Assembly (NCBI GenBank): GCA_017436865.1
Contig: JAFSCH010000111.1
Span: 1-64,000 of the forward strand
Reading direction: 5' to 3'
From: Lachnospiraceae bacterium
Lineage (GTDB): Bacteria; Bacillota; Clostridia; Lachnospirales; Lachnospiraceae
DNA length: 64,000 nt
Each line of letters begins with the position of its first letter. The first letter of the stretch is position 1. This document shows, one piece after another, positions 9,183 through 18,581 of this stretch. A program made the translations under genes and the position numbers. The notes under the pieces are model-generated. The model made no database searches, had not been told where the DNA came from, and saw only the letters and a program-made list of their open reading frames with translations.

Positions 9183-9509
9183 ATGAAATCAAATACAGAT
9201 GTGAATCTTGCCAAGAAAATCAGACAAATAAGAATTGATAATAATCTGACGCAGGAACAGGTAGCCAAGGCTTTAGATGCAACACCGGGCTATATCTGTA
9301 ATGTAGAGAATGGCAGAACTGCCATGTCCCTGCGTATGCTTGTATATTTTGCCAGACTAACAAACACTACTTTAGATAGTCTGGTTGGCTGTATGGATGA
9401 GAGCTATACGGCAACTGCTCTCGACCATGAAATCATGGAGTTAGTTGCTTCCATGTCGGATTCCGACAAGCGTAAGCTTATCGAAACCCTTCGCATTTGG
9501 AAGAACTAA
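9183..9509 (+). CDS. XRE-family helix-turn-helix regulator
   Basis: 108 residues. An HTH_3/Cro-like domain covers about residues 10-66 (IRQIRIDNNLTQEQVAKALDA ... GYICNVENGRTAMS). A short C-terminal helix region has no ligand-binding motif. Its own promoter is visible and GAGGGATG precedes the ATG. It stands alone on the plus strand between minus-strand genes. Targets cannot be deduced from the sequence. Confidence 0.88.
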   Translation: MKSNTDVNLAKKIRQIRIDNNLTQEQVAKALDATPGYICNVENGRTAMSLRMLVYFARLTNTTLDSLVGCMDESYTATALDHEIMELVASMSDSDKRKLIETLRIWKN

Positions 9510-9526
9510 GTTTTCAATCCGAATTA

Positions 9527-10918
9527 TTATAAAACAATAATGCCGAGCGAAATTAATAGGAGAACGAGTAGTAAAATCGGAGCAATCACTTTAATCATAG
9601 CGATATAAAGTTTACGTCTTCCGAACTTGCTACCGTTCTTTTCTATTTCATCAATAACATATTTTGGTTTCATAATCCAACCAATCAAGATACAAGTTCC
9701 AATTGCCACAATCGGCATAAAGATATTGTTACTTACATAATCCATAATATCTAAAATCTGTGCAATTGCGCCATTTGGAAGCTTTGCTTCAAAATAGAAT
9801 ACATTATAGCCAAGACATACAATAACCGCTAATACCAATGCAACTGCCGTCTCAATTGCTGTAGCTCTCTTTCTGGACATATGGAACTGATCAATTAAAC
9901 TTGCTACAATGGCTTCTAAAATAGATACCGAACTTGTAATTGCCGCAAATAAAACCATAGCAAAGAACAGGCATCCTATTACATTTCCAACAGGTCCCAT
10001 TGCCTCAAAAATCTTTGGAAGAGATACAAACATGAGACTTGGACCTGCCTGCATACCTTCTGTTCCTGTAAAGGTATAAACTGCAGGAATAATCATAGCA
10101 CCCGCAAGAAACGCTACGGCAGTATCAAAAATCTCAATCTGATTAATCGACTTCATGAGATTATCTTCATCACGTACATAAGAGCCGTACGCTACCATAA
10201 TTCCCATTGCAACACTTAAACTATAAAAAAGCTGTCCCATAGCATCCATAACAATCGTGAAAAAGCCTTTTACTGTCATTCCTTCCAAGTTAGGAACCAC
10301 ATAAACTTTAAAACCTTCTAAACCAGTTCTTACGGTTCCTGTTGCATCTTCATGCTTAATGGTAAGAGAAAATCCTGCGATAATAATAATCAGAACCAAT
10401 AATACTGGCATAATAATCTTGGAAAAAGACTCAATACCTTTATTTACACCACGAAAAACAACAAATGCAGTTGCAACTAAGAAAATAACTGTAAAAACAA
10501 TCGGTTGTATATTTCCCGTAATAAATCCTGTAAAATAACCATCTCCGGCTGCTGTCACACCATTTCCTGTCAAGAACGCCACGAAATACTTAAGAACCCA
10601 ACCGCCTATTACACAATAATATGGCATGATAATAAACGGTACCAAACAAGCAAACACGCCCAAAAACTTCCACTTCTTGCTAATCTTGGCATAAGCCTTT
10701 AGTGGACTAAGCTTCGTCTTTCTTCCAATTGCAATTTCTGTACTAAGCAAAGTAAAACCAAACGTCAAGGCAAGGACTACATATACTACCAAAAATAGTC
10801 CACCGCCATCTTTTGCTGCAAGATACGGGAATCTCCATATATTACCCAAACCTACCGCACTGCCTGCTGCCGCAAGAACAAAACCAAGCGACCCTGAAAA
10901 TGAATTTCTCTCTTTCAT
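9527..10918 (-). CDS. Sodium-dependent transporter, NSS/SNF family
   Basis: 463 residues with about 11-12 membrane helices. The first helix carries the family signature GSAVGLGNIWRFPY (about 15-28), which forms part of the sodium and substrate site in LeuT-fold transporters. Bacterial members import amino acids with sodium; the substrate here is unknown. It converges with the XRE gene with only 17 bp between stops and no clear terminator. A short length with about 11 helices would be like the MhsT-type amino-acid importers. Confidence 0.88.
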   Translation of the reverse strand: MKERNSFSGSLGFVLAAAGSAVGLGNIWRFPYLAAKDGGGLFLVVYVVLALTFGFTLLSTEIAIGRKTKLSPLKAYAKISKKWKFLGVFACLVPFIIMPYYCVIGGWVLKYFVAFLTGNGVTAAGDGYFTGFITGNIQPIVFTVIFLVATAFVVFRGVNKGIESFSKIIMPVLLVLIIIIAGFSLTIKHEDATGTVRTGLEGFKVYVVPNLEGMTVKGFFTIVMDAMGQLFYSLSVAMGIMVAYGSYVRDEDNLMKSINQIEIFDTAVAFLAGAMIIPAVYTFTGTEGMQAGPSLMFVSLPKIFEAMGPVGNVIGCLFFAMVLFAAITSSVSILEAIVASLIDQFHMSRKRATAIETAVALVLAVIVCLGYNVFYFEAKLPNGAIAQILDIMDYVSNNIFMPIVAIGTCILIGWIMKPKYVIDEIEKNGSKFGRRKLYIAMIKVIAPILLLVLLLISLGIIVL

Positions 10919-11007
10919 TACTATGCTCCTTCTTTTTAAATATCGTAACCTTTTATTACTATATTGGTTACGAAATACTTTTCTATTCTGTCATATTTAC
11001 ATAAATA

Positions 11008-11047
11008 AAGCAAGCTGATATTATTCTCTACATTTATCAGCTTGCTT
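11008..11047 (-). terminator. Terminator after the DUF3298-like pseudogene
   Basis: Arms AAGCAAGCTGATA / TATCAGCTTGCTT, followed on the minus strand by TATTTATG. Confidence 0.65.
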
Positions 11048-11091
11048 ATTATGTTACTGTCACTCTATTCAAGAATAAATTTACTTCTTAA

Positions 11092-12374
11092 TTATCCAGC
11101 ATATGGCACCATATCAAAATATTCCATATCACTTATTCCCTGAATACTACATCCCCATTCATCCTCGGAAGTCGTATAGTGAATCTCACCTTCCTGTTTC
11201 GTTTCCTCTACTCGGAAATAGGCAACACCTTGATTGTCTGTTGCTGTAATACAAATTCTTGTTCCTACCGGAAGTACAGTCTCCTTACCTTCCATAATTA
11301 CCGGAAGTTCCTTGATGGTAGTCATATAAAATGCATTTTCATCTTGATTCATTACTCGAAAAACATTACTTTGTGGAATAAGCTTTCCTGAATCATCCAA
11401 GCAATAGTCCATTTGTGTTACATAACTTCCTAATACATCAAGATTTACTGCCATTTCTAATCTCTGAGAACTTATTGGTGCACTATCAAAATGTATATCA
11501 CTTTGCTTATCCGTTTGTATTAATTCCCCAGTTGATATATCATATACCGTTGTAATGTAATCATCTGATGCCATATTCATGGTCAGCAATAAAAATACTT
11601 TTCCTATTTCCTTTTGAATCAGGTATGCATCCTCCAGATAAATGTATTCTCCTATTTCCTGCGTATTACTATTTAAACGAATCTCATATTTATTATCCAT
11701 ATACTCAGAAATCACTGTTCTATTCAATCTTAAGCTATGTGACGCCTGCCCAGCTCCATCGTACACAAACATTCCATTGGTCGGAAGCTTTGCAACGTAA
11801 GTATTACTGTTAAGCTGGTATTCCTGCTTGATAAACTCCGATAACTGGTTAAAGCTTACTGTTGCAAAAGCAGTCTCATCTGTTATTTCATCCTTTTGGA
11901 AAATGAATGTCATTCCTGATGCATCCAAATACCATTTTGTGTAGCTCCATTTGTGTTATTGGTATTTTCCATAATACTTACAATGCGCTCATCTACTCTG
12001 GTACTAGAATACCTGGTAAATAGATGATAATATGTATCACTTTCCGGATTTTTTTCTACTGTCGAAACACTATTTTCTGCAATACGAGTTAAATTCTCTT
12101 CCCTCATAGATGAAAATCCTTCCAAGGATTCTGCTAATGCTTCATATCCTTCACCTTCTACCGTTATACGCTGATAGTTTGCATTTACGACAACGTCACT
12201 TTTATCTGTATTCCACCAATTTTTATTTACAGTCTCAAAAACTATTTGAGGTAGTGCTTGTCCTGTTTTCTGCGTCTGATTCTTTTCTTTTTCATATTAA
12301 TACCCATGCCTTTCCTGCACCTGCAAACTTTGAGCCGCAGGCACAAATTTGCGTGTGAAAAATTTATTTTTCAC
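11092..12374 (-). pseudogene. DUF3298/RsiV-like secreted protein, disrupted
   Basis: Two reading frames together make one protein. The downstream frame (11092-11928) begins with WYLDASGMTFIFQKDEI, close to the conserved LT-D-G-LVFYF-PYEI block of DUF3298 proteins, and lacks a proper start. The upstream frame (to about 12298) encodes LPQIVFETVNKNWW ... ITVEGEGYEALAE, the matching N-terminal half. The frames switch at ACAAAATGG near 11935, a one-base change in a short A-run. Further upstream, a GTG at 12372-12374 with AAAGGAG before it opens the same frame but meets an in-frame TAA (near 12297). At least two lesions imply a decayed gene; a sequencing error could explain the A-run but not both. 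Confidence 0.65.
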
Positions 12375-12450
12375 ACTACTCACCACTCCTTTTATCCGTT
12401 CACTCTCTTTTTTGGTTTACATAATATTCTTTTTTTGCTACATTTGTCAA

Positions 12451-12485
12451 CAAGCCGATATTTCTATATATGAAATATCGGCTTG
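12451..12485 (-). terminator. Hairpin after the alpha/beta hydrolase
   Basis: Perfect 14-bp arms (CAAGCCGATATTTC and its complement). The U-tract on the minus strand is short (TTG). Confidence 0.55.
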
Positions 12486-12549
12486 TTCGTTACGATATAA
12501 ACTTTGTAAATATTAAGTATTTCCTAACACTTCAACATGCTCTATACAT

Positions 12550-13470
12550 TTACATGTGTTCTTCTAACCAATTATAAATATCACGATATACAACATCCTT
12601 ATCCAGTTCATTAAGAATCTCATGGCGGTCATTTTCATAAAGCTTAATGCAAATATCCTCTATACCTGTCTGTTTATAAATTTCATATATTTTCTGTACA
12701 TCCACTCCATAATCACCTACAGGATCATCACTTCCTGCAACCATAAAAATGGGAAGTTTTTTCGGGATTTTTGCAATGTTTTCTCGTTTCTGAATAAAGC
12801 TTAATACATCAAAAAGAGTCTTATAGCCGTTTATAGTAAACGCAAAATTACAATACTTATGATTAGCACAGAATTCCCATACCTTTTCATCTCTAGTCAG
12901 CCATGCACATGAATGCGCATCCCTTTTAAATCTCTCATTAAAGCTTCCAAAAGATGCATTCTTCATAAACATAGAGCGGTGTCTTGCTCCCTTAAAAAGC
13001 TGAATGAATGATGAAACAATTTTTCCCATTAATAAATCTTGTTTCTTTTGAGCCCCCGTCCCCACAATAACTGCTCCTGTGAGTTCTTTCCCATAGGTCA
13101 TCAGATAACGTCTTGCCATAAAAGAACCCATACTGTGTCCTAATAAAAAATATGGCACATCTGGATATTCTTTCTTGGCATATTCCGTTACAGAATGAAG
13201 ATCCTTTACCACTGTTTCACTCATATTCTTTGGGCAAAAATAGCCTAAATCCTCATCACATCCGGCAGTTTCTCCATGTCCTAGGTGATCATTACCAATA
13301 ACAAGAATTCCCTTTGTATTTAAAAATCTAGCAAAATGGTCATAACGCATAATCATTTCTATCATACCATGAGAAATCTGTAATACTGCCTTTACTTCTG
13401 CATCAGGTTCCCAGATTACTACATGTAGCTTATGAACACCATCTTTTGATGGTAATCTGATTTCTTTCAT
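12550..13470 (-). CDS. Alpha/beta hydrolase, lysophospholipase-like
   Basis: 306 residues. The nucleophile elbow GHSMGS (near residue 104), the catalytic Asp region AGSDDPVGDYG and a C-terminal His in NDRHEILNE form a complete triad. The SHGMIEM-RYDHFA and NDHLGHGET blocks match monoacylglycerol lipase/lysophospholipase (PldB-like) proteins. The start at MKEIRLPSKDG is preferred because AAAAGGAG lies 8 nt before it; the upstream 16 codons of open frame have no ribosome site. Natural substrate unknown. No signal peptide, so cytoplasmic. Confidence 0.85.
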   Translation of the reverse strand: MKEIRLPSKDGVHKLHVVIWEPDAEVKAVLQISHGMIEMIMRYDHFARFLNTKGILVIGNDHLGHGETAGCDEDLGYFCPKNMSETVVKDLHSVTEYAKKEYPDVPYFLLGHSMGSFMARRYLMTYGKELTGAVIVGTGAQKKQDLLMGKIVSSFIQLFKGARHRSMFMKNASFGSFNERFKRDAHSCAWLTRDEKVWEFCANHKYCNFAFTINGYKTLFDVLSFIQKRENIAKIPKKLPIFMVAGSDDPVGDYGVDVQKIYEIYKQTGIEDICIKLYENDRHEILNELDKDVVYRDIYNWLEEHM

Positions 13471-13573
13471 TGTCGACTTCTCCTTTTTATGCTCTTTATA
13501 CCTTTTTTCATAACTCAAAAAGTATGAAACCGTTACAAATTATCTATTATTATTTTACCTCACCTAAAATAGT

Positions 13574-13605
13574 AAAGCAATGAAAATGCTAGTTTCCATT
13601 GCTTT
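13574..13605 (-). terminator. Terminator-like hairpin
   Basis: Arms AAAGCAATG / CATTGCTTT, followed on the minus strand by TACTATTTTAGG. It follows a remnant of a coding frame rather than an intact gene. Confidence 0.45.
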
Positions 13606-13609
13606 GTCC

Positions 13610-13669
13610 TTACATTCCAATATAAGCTCCGTTTCCACCAATCAAACCATCAAAACCTATTGCATGAAA
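13610..13669 (-). pseudogene. Short remnant resembling a HAD (Cof-type) phosphatase
   Basis: On the minus strand a frame ending in TAA (13610-13612) reads FHAIGFDGLIGGNGAYIGM. The FDGLIGGNGAYI string resembles the conserved -DG-I--NGA-I block of Cof-type HAD phosphatases. Only about 19 codons remain, cut off by repeat A1. Low confidence because the match is short. Confidence 0.3.
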
Positions 13670-13670
13670 A

Positions 13671-13753
13671 TAGTGCGTGCCAGCGCACGCACTTTGACAA
13701 GAATTTCTCACGAAATTCTTGTCTAACTACCACTACGTTACAGCAATTTCCTA
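13671..13753 (-). repeat. Intergenic repeat family A, copy 1
   Basis: Two hairpins, GTGCGTGC-CAGC-GCACGCAC and CAAGAATTTC-TCAC-GAAATTCTTG, then the tail CTACGTTACAGCAATTTCC. It lies 11 bp beyond the tRNA-operon terminator. The first hairpin lies at low coordinates, the tail at high. Confidence 0.85.
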
Positions 13754-13764
13754 ACGAACAAAAA

Positions 13765-13794
13765 AGAGAATGTTCAGTACTCTGAACATTCTCT
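13765..13794 (-). terminator. Terminator of the tRNA-Tyr/tRNA-Leu transcript
   Basis: 13-bp arms AGAGAATGTTCAG / CTGAACATTCTCT followed by TTTTTT on the minus strand, 14 bp after tRNA-Leu. Confidence 0.85.
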
Positions 13795-13807
13795 TTTTAC
13801 ATATTAC

Positions 13808-13894
13808 TGCCGGCAACCGGAATCGAACCGGTACGGGAGTATAAGTCCCGCAGGATTTTAAGTCCTGTGCGTCTGCCAGTTCCGCCACGCCGGC
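13808..13894 (-). tRNA. tRNA-Leu (UAA)
   Basis: 87 nt. Acceptor arms GCCGGCG / TGCCGGC with discriminator A; anticodon loop ACTTAAAAT gives UAA. A long class II variable arm (CGGGACTTATACTCCCG) and T-loop GGTTCGATTCC are present. The 3' CCA is not encoded, so it depends on the Cca enzyme (gene at 37 kb). Confidence 0.95.
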
Positions 13895-13931
13895 ATGTAC
13901 ATTGTACAATTGATTTGCTTCGCAAACCAAA

Positions 13932-14013
13932 TGGATGGAGGTGGATTCGAACCACCGAAGCAATTTGCAGCAGATTTACAGTCTGTCCCCTTTGGCCACT
14001 CGGGAATCCATCC
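13932..14013 (-). tRNA. tRNA-Tyr (GUA)
   Basis: 82 nt. Acceptor arms GGATGGA / TCCATCC with discriminator A; anticodon loop ACTGTAAAT gives GUA. Class II variable arm and T-loop GGTTCGAATCC are present. It precedes tRNA-Leu in the same transcript. No encoded CCA is seen. Confidence 0.95.
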
Positions 14014-14043
14014 ATTAGCAAGACGATGTCTTGACAACGATTA

Positions 14044-14072
14044 TTTATATCACATTCTCATTTAAAATGCAA
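14044..14072 (-). promoter_or_regulatory. Promoter of the tRNA pair
   Basis: TTGCAT (14067-14072), 17-bp spacer, TATAAA (14044-14049) on the minus strand, about 30 bp before tRNA-Tyr. Confidence 0.75.
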
Positions 14073-14095
14073 CTATTTTTCTTAAATCTTTGACA

Positions 14096-14899
14096 TTATT
14101 TTTGAGAATTAGCATATTCACCAATTTTTTTATCCATGTGTAAGATATGTACCGACAACCAATTCAACAGAAAATCAATTAATTGCTCTAAATATTCCTG
14201 CTGATTATCATCCATGGAATCAAAGTCTATCTCTGCAAGCTTTTCTACGAAAGCTTCATGCGCTTGTCTTTGTTTATCCAGCTCTGGATAACCCATTTCT
14301 TCCATACAGGCCTCTTCGTCATGAAAATGTTCTTCCGTATAATCTTTTAATCCTGATAATATGCGCACAATCTCATCATACTTATCATGTAATAAATCTG
14401 CATGAATTACTTTGTTAGCATCTGCAATAATCTCAAACAATCTCTGGTGTTCTTGGTCAACCAGCTCAATTCCTGTATGATATTTAGAGGTAAAAGCAAA
14501 TGGCGACTCAAACTTACCAATTAAAGTATCACTTCCAATAATGTGTCTAAACAACCAACGTGACAAATATTGCAATAACTCGCCCATATTTTTTCTGATT
14601 GTCTCATCATCAAGCCCTTCGATACTTATCTCATTCATTCTTGCCGTAAAATCAGCATGCTCTAACTTCTGAGAAGCAAGCTCCGGGTCCTTGATTTCCT
14701 TCATATATGCTTCTTCATGCGCAAAATGTATACTTGCATAATCGCGCAATTCCTTGATAATCACCTTTGCTGTTATGCTTACATCAATTCCGGGTGTTGT
14801 TAATCTCTTCTGAGCTTCATTAATGATAGAAAAAAAATTGCGGTGTTCCTCATCAATTTTTTCTACTCCTACCAGACAATCCTTTGTAAATTCGTACAC
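14096..14899 (-). CDS. Tandem two-domain bacteriohemerythrin
   Basis: 267 residues made of two hemerythrin domains. Domain 1 (1-130) has DEEH, HFAHEE, LEHADF and RHIIGSD. Domain 2 (about 135-262) has DQEH, HFHDEE, QAHEAF and HILHMD. Both therefore keep the His/Glu/Asp set that binds a di-iron, O2-reactive centre. Single-domain forms of about 135 residues are more common. There is no signal peptide or membrane helix, so it is cytoplasmic and probably acts in oxygen sensing, storage or scavenging. The start is GTG, with GAGG 6 nt upstream. Confidence 0.9.
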   Translation of the reverse strand: MYEFTKDCLVGVEKIDEEHRNFFSIINEAQKRLTTPGIDVSITAKVIIKELRDYASIHFAHEEAYMKEIKDPELASQKLEHADFTARMNEISIEGLDDETIRKNMGELLQYLSRWLFRHIIGSDTLIGKFESPFAFTSKYHTGIELVDQEHQRLFEIIADANKVIHADLLHDKYDEIVRILSGLKDYTEEHFHDEEACMEEMGYPELDKQRQAHEAFVEKLAEIDFDSMDDNQQEYLEQLIDFLLNWLSVHILHMDKKIGEYANSQK

Positions 14900-15081
14900 G
14901 AAACCTCACCATGCCTTTCCATATCACAGAAAAACCTACATCAATATATTAATCTTCATGTACATTATTATAACAATAAATATACAGTTTATAAAGACAA
15001 TTTATTGTTTTTGTCTGATTTTTAACAACTATGCTGAAATATCATTCTATTCGATATCATCATATGTTCTCATTACTGCCT

Positions 15082-16434
15082 TTAACAAGCTTTTAAAGCA
15101 TATTTGTGCATCTTAATATAATATGCCGACAACAAAATCACGTCTGCTCCCAACCACGCCAGTATCTCTGCATAAAATATTCCATCTGCCCCTATCAGTG
15201 TTGGCAAAAAGAACGCTGCCATTGTTCTCATAACAAACTCTGCAATTCCAGAAGCCATTGGTAACACGGTATCTCCCAATCCCTGTAAGGTCGAGCGATA
15301 AATATGTAGAAAATACAAAACAAGCAACCAGTAGCTCATAATAGACAGATATCGATAAGCAATCTCTATTGTTTCCGTTATTTCTTCCGGCGTTCCCGAT
15401 ATAAACAGACCTAATATATTTTTTCCAAAAACAAGCATGCAAATCGAAATAATGGCAGAGGTAAATGCCGCTACAATAATAGCCGCACGCAGTCCTTTTT
15501 TCACTCGGTCTATCTTACCTGCTCCCAGATTCTGCCCTGTATAAGTAACCATAGCATAACCGTAAGAAGTTGCTGCTATTTCTAAAATACCATAGAGCTT
15601 ATTCGTTGCTGTAAATCCTGCAATAAACAGAACACCGAAGCCATTTACTACACTTTGTAAAATCATACCACCTATGGCAATAATTGCATTTTGAAAAGCC
15701 ATGGGAAAGCCAAGCTTCATAAGATTTAGGCAAAGCTCTTTATCTACCTTCCAATCTTCACATTCTAGCTTAGCAATTCTTATCTTTTTTAACGCAATAA
15801 GACAATAAACCGCAGAACAACTCTGTGCAATTAAGGTCGCAATCGCCGCTCCTGCAATTCCCATATTCCAAAAGGCTACAAAGGTAATATCTAGTACAAC
15901 ATTAATAATACAGGAAATTACCATTGCATAAAGGGGCGATTTGCTATCGCCAAATGCTCGCAATATGGAAGCGAGCATATTATATGCCATTACAATTGGA
16001 ATTCCTGCAAACATAATCCGCAAATATAAAGTAGCACCACCAATAACACCCTCTGGTGTCTTCATAATATGTAGCAATGGCTGCAAAAATATCTGTCCTA
16101 TGGTCAATAAAGCACCTGCTAGTATTATTGACAAAATAATAGAAGCTGTTATATCCTTACGAATCCTCTTTGTCTTTCCTGCTCCAAAATCCTGAGCAAT
16201 TCGAATAGAAAAACCTTGTGTAAACCCCTGCACAATTCCTAACATCATCCAATTCGTCCAGTCCGCAGCGCCAACTGCCGCAAGTGCTCCAACACCAAGC
16301 ACCTGACCTACCACCATGGTATCGATTACCGTATATAATTGTTGAAATATATTCCCCACCATTAAAGGCAGCGCAAATGTCAGATTCAAGCCAAGTGGTG
16401 AACCCTGTGTCATATCTTTTGTTTTAGAAGCCAT
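15082..16434 (-). CDS. MATE family efflux transporter
   Basis: 450 residues with about 12 hydrophobic helices. The N-terminal SPLGLNLTFALPLMVGNIFQQLYTVIDTMVVGQVLG stretch (split by the first loop) is typical of the DinF/NorM-like MATE proteins, as is the repeated pattern after the central loop (GFPMAFQNAIIAIGGMILQ). These pumps export cationic drugs or metabolites with Na+ or H+. Substrate is unknown. It stands alone. Confidence 0.9.
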   Translation of the reverse strand: MASKTKDMTQGSPLGLNLTFALPLMVGNIFQQLYTVIDTMVVGQVLGVGALAAVGAADWTNWMMLGIVQGFTQGFSIRIAQDFGAGKTKRIRKDITASIILSIILAGALLTIGQIFLQPLLHIMKTPEGVIGGATLYLRIMFAGIPIVMAYNMLASILRAFGDSKSPLYAMVISCIINVVLDITFVAFWNMGIAGAAIATLIAQSCSAVYCLIALKKIRIAKLECEDWKVDKELCLNLMKLGFPMAFQNAIIAIGGMILQSVVNGFGVLFIAGFTATNKLYGILEIAATSYGYAMVTYTGQNLGAGKIDRVKKGLRAAIIVAAFTSAIISICMLVFGKNILGLFISGTPEEITETIEIAYRYLSIMSYWLLVLYFLHIYRSTLQGLGDTVLPMASGIAEFVMRTMAAFFLPTLIGADGIFYAEILAWLGADVILLSAYYIKMHKYALKAC

Positions 16435-16591
16435 AAATCTCTCTTCTTCCTATTCTTGCGAATTTACTTCGCTTTTCTCATCGAAAAAGCTGGGGCACTA
16501 TCTGCACAATCCAAAATGAGCCAAATAACAGCATTCCTGTATTCAAAGTCACTGTCTTAAAGCACTGTCCCTTTGGAAGGTCTTCTCCATA

Positions 16592-16933
16592 TTAACATTC
16601 TTCTTCCACAATCTCCACATCTTCAATACTTTCAATTCTCAAAAGCTTTACCACTTGATTTTTCTTCTTGTCTTCATAACGAACCTTAATCCATTCATCA
16701 TCTGCATCCAGTACAAAACACTGTAACTTATCACTTCCTACAAGTTGAAGTGCATCTCCTGTTCTCATCTTACAATTTCTATTTACTAATTCTTTTATCA
16801 ACTTTGACATAGCATTCTCTCCTTTTTCTTTTCTCTCTAACTTCTTCACCTTTGCTTCCAGACGTTTTACTTTATCGGGATATGAAGAATAGCATATTAA
16901 TATCATTAAAGCTATGAATCCAACCCATTCCAT
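16592..16933 (-). CDS. Small membrane-anchored protein of unknown function, PadR operon
   Basis: 113 residues. One N-terminal membrane helix (3-18) is followed by a charged coiled stretch (22-40). A C-terminal beta-rich region (about 55-108, GDALQLVGSDKLQCFVLDADDEWIKVRYEDKK) looks like a small SH3/Tudor-like barrel. It follows the DUF2812 gene by 29 bp, so the PadR regulator probably controls it. Confidence 0.6.
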   Translation of the reverse strand: MEWVGFIALMILICYSSYPDKVKRLEAKVKKLERKEKGENAMSKLIKELVNRNCKMRTGDALQLVGSDKLQCFVLDADDEWIKVRYEDKKKNQVVKLLRIESIEDVEIVEEEC

Positions 16934-16962
16934 TTTGTCTCACTCCAATCAATCTTTCCATA

Positions 16963-18069
16963 CTAATTTAATATTGCCCAAAGGAATCCAATTACAGCAC
17001 CAATCACAAAAGGCAATAAGCCTATCCAACCCTTTGACAAAACCTTCTGTTTCCATCCCATCGACTCATTATAATCGGCATCGCACAATAAATCCTGTCC
17101 TTGTATCTCAGAATTACGCTTATATACTAATGTCTCTCCATCAATGATACATACTAGCTCCAAACCTCTGCTCTGTGCTTCCGCAATACTCATCTCATAC
17201 CACTGAAAGCTTTGTAGATTCCAGTCTTTTCTCTCCCAATGATACTTCTTCCCTTGCACCTTTAATCTCTTCACGAGCGCTTGTTTGGTATCTATCTCAT
17301 ATTGAAAATCTGTCTCTGTCTCTTCAAACAAATACTTTCCATCACTATAATCGGTAAGAACAAGTCCTTGCGCACTCTTCTCCTGAAGAAATCTTAAAAG
17401 ATTCTGTGTCTTACTGAATTTTCTCTTTTCTCCAAAGCGTTTTCTTTGCTCCCATTCCTCTCTACTTAAGCAAAGCTCCTCATAAACCCAATCACCATAC
17501 CAAAGCGCAAATAAAGAATACCCACTAAAAAAAGCTACTAATACAAGATATCCCCATGCCAGACCACATATCGATTCTGCAGAATCTCCTAAAAGCTCTA
17601 ATACTCCAAACCCTAGCAAACATACAACCGATGCAAAAAGTACTACACCTAATAATTCCATTAACACATCATAGGTTAAATGTCTTCTATACTTCTCTGC
17701 TCTTTCCCTTCTTAGTTCTGCATCATCGTAAAATTCGTCGCTCTCATCGCCCGCTTTATCCTTTACAAAGTAGTAATTCATGTCTTCATCATGTGTTACT
17801 ACTTCCCACCCGGATTGACTTGCAATATCCAGTGCTGTTTTTCTGGCTAACAGCATATTCTTCTTCGGCTTGCGAAGTACGGTAAAACGATCAATCTCAT
17901 ATACTTTTTCGCTTGGCTCAATCTTCTCAAAATGATAAATCATTCCGAGTGTCATATCTTTTAACAGCCAGCCCTTTGTTGCCATTTCTTCCAGCCAATC
18001 ACGTTCTTTAACTAAACTAAGAAATACTTTAAATTTTTTCATCCTTATTTTCCTCTCTATCTCTCCCAA
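16963..18069 (-). CDS. DUF2812 membrane protein
   Basis: 368 residues. The N-terminal DUF2812 domain (about 10-100) has the pattern FKVFLSLVKERDWLEEMATKGW ... YHFEKIEPSEKVYEIDRF. Two membrane helices lie near 130-150 and 165-182, a long cytoplasmic region follows, and the last 20 residues form another helix. In Firmicutes such proteins are commonly encoded next to PadR regulators, as here (9 bp after padR). The molecular function is unknown; a stress-responsive envelope role is inferred only from context. Confidence 0.8.
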   Translation of the reverse strand: MGEIERKIRMKKFKVFLSLVKERDWLEEMATKGWLLKDMTLGMIYHFEKIEPSEKVYEIDRFTVLRKPKKNMLLARKTALDIASQSGWEVVTHDEDMNYYFVKDKAGDESDEFYDDAELRRERAEKYRRHLTYDVLMELLGVVLFASVVCLLGFGVLELLGDSAESICGLAWGYLVLVAFFSGYSLFALWYGDWVYEELCLSREEWEQRKRFGEKRKFSKTQNLLRFLQEKSAQGLVLTDYSDGKYLFEETETDFQYEIDTKQALVKRLKVQGKKYHWERKDWNLQSFQWYEMSIAEAQSRGLELVCIIDGETLVYKRNSEIQGQDLLCDADYNESMGWKQKVLSKGWIGLLPFVIGAVIGFLWAILN

Positions 18070-18078
18070 AATGTGCTC

Positions 18079-18405
18079 TTACTTTTGTTCTCTCAGTATT
18101 TTCTCTCCGTTTTCGCATTGCTGCTCCAACCGCTTCTGTTCCATCAGCAATAAGGTCTTACCGTCTTCCGTTATCTGGTAAGTCTTTTTACCATCCATCT
18201 CACTTACTACGGTTATCATCTTATCATCAACCAAACGCCCCAACATGGTATATAGCGTTCCCGTTCCCATCTTTACTCTTTCTTCTGTAAGCTCTCTGAC
18301 AAACTTCATAATGCCGTAGCCATGATTGGGCTCCAAAAGAGCTAACAGGGTGTAAAATATTGTTTCTGTCATCGGACAATACTTTTTTTGTAGCTTCTCT
18401 TCCAT
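18079..18405 (-). CDS. PadR family transcriptional regulator
   Basis: 108 residues from the ATG preceded by GGAAAGGAG; the frame is open 14 codons further but without a ribosome site. The winged-helix PadR domain covers about 8-85 (TETIFYTLLALLEPNHGYGIMKFVRELTEERVKMGTGTLYTMLGRLVDDKMI), followed by a C-terminal dimer helix. It heads an operon with the DUF2812 and small membrane genes. A perfect palindrome downstream of its promoter is a likely autoregulatory site. Confidence 0.92.
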   Translation of the reverse strand: MEEKLQKKYCPMTETIFYTLLALLEPNHGYGIMKFVRELTEERVKMGTGTLYTMLGRLVDDKMITVVSEMDGKKTYQITEDGKTLLLMEQKRLEQQCENGEKILREQK

Positions 18406-18477
18406 CTTTTTCTCCTTTCCTCTTATGCAACAACTGTTACTATTCACGCTAATCTAATAAAATCGCTTTCAGCGATA

Positions 18478-18547
18478 GAATTTTTGCGTACCGTGTCATT
18501 TTCTTACGATTTCCGCAGTAAATGCTTCGACCTATCTAAATAGTTAC
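18478..18547 (-). repeat. Intergenic repeat family B, copy 1 (upstream of padR)
   Basis: On the minus strand it begins GTAACTATTTAG and continues GCATTTACTGCGG ... ATCGTAAGAAAATGACAC and ends GCAAAAATTC. It is closely similar over about 70 bp to the copy at 34277-34346 and lies in the padR 5' leader. Confidence 0.7.
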
Positions 18548-18581
18548 ATAAATTCAAATATAATATTTTTATATACCTCTC

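Noticed and set aside
16435..16591. Riboswitch upstream of the MATE gene
   Set aside because: No known aptamer motif or terminator/antiterminator pair is visible.
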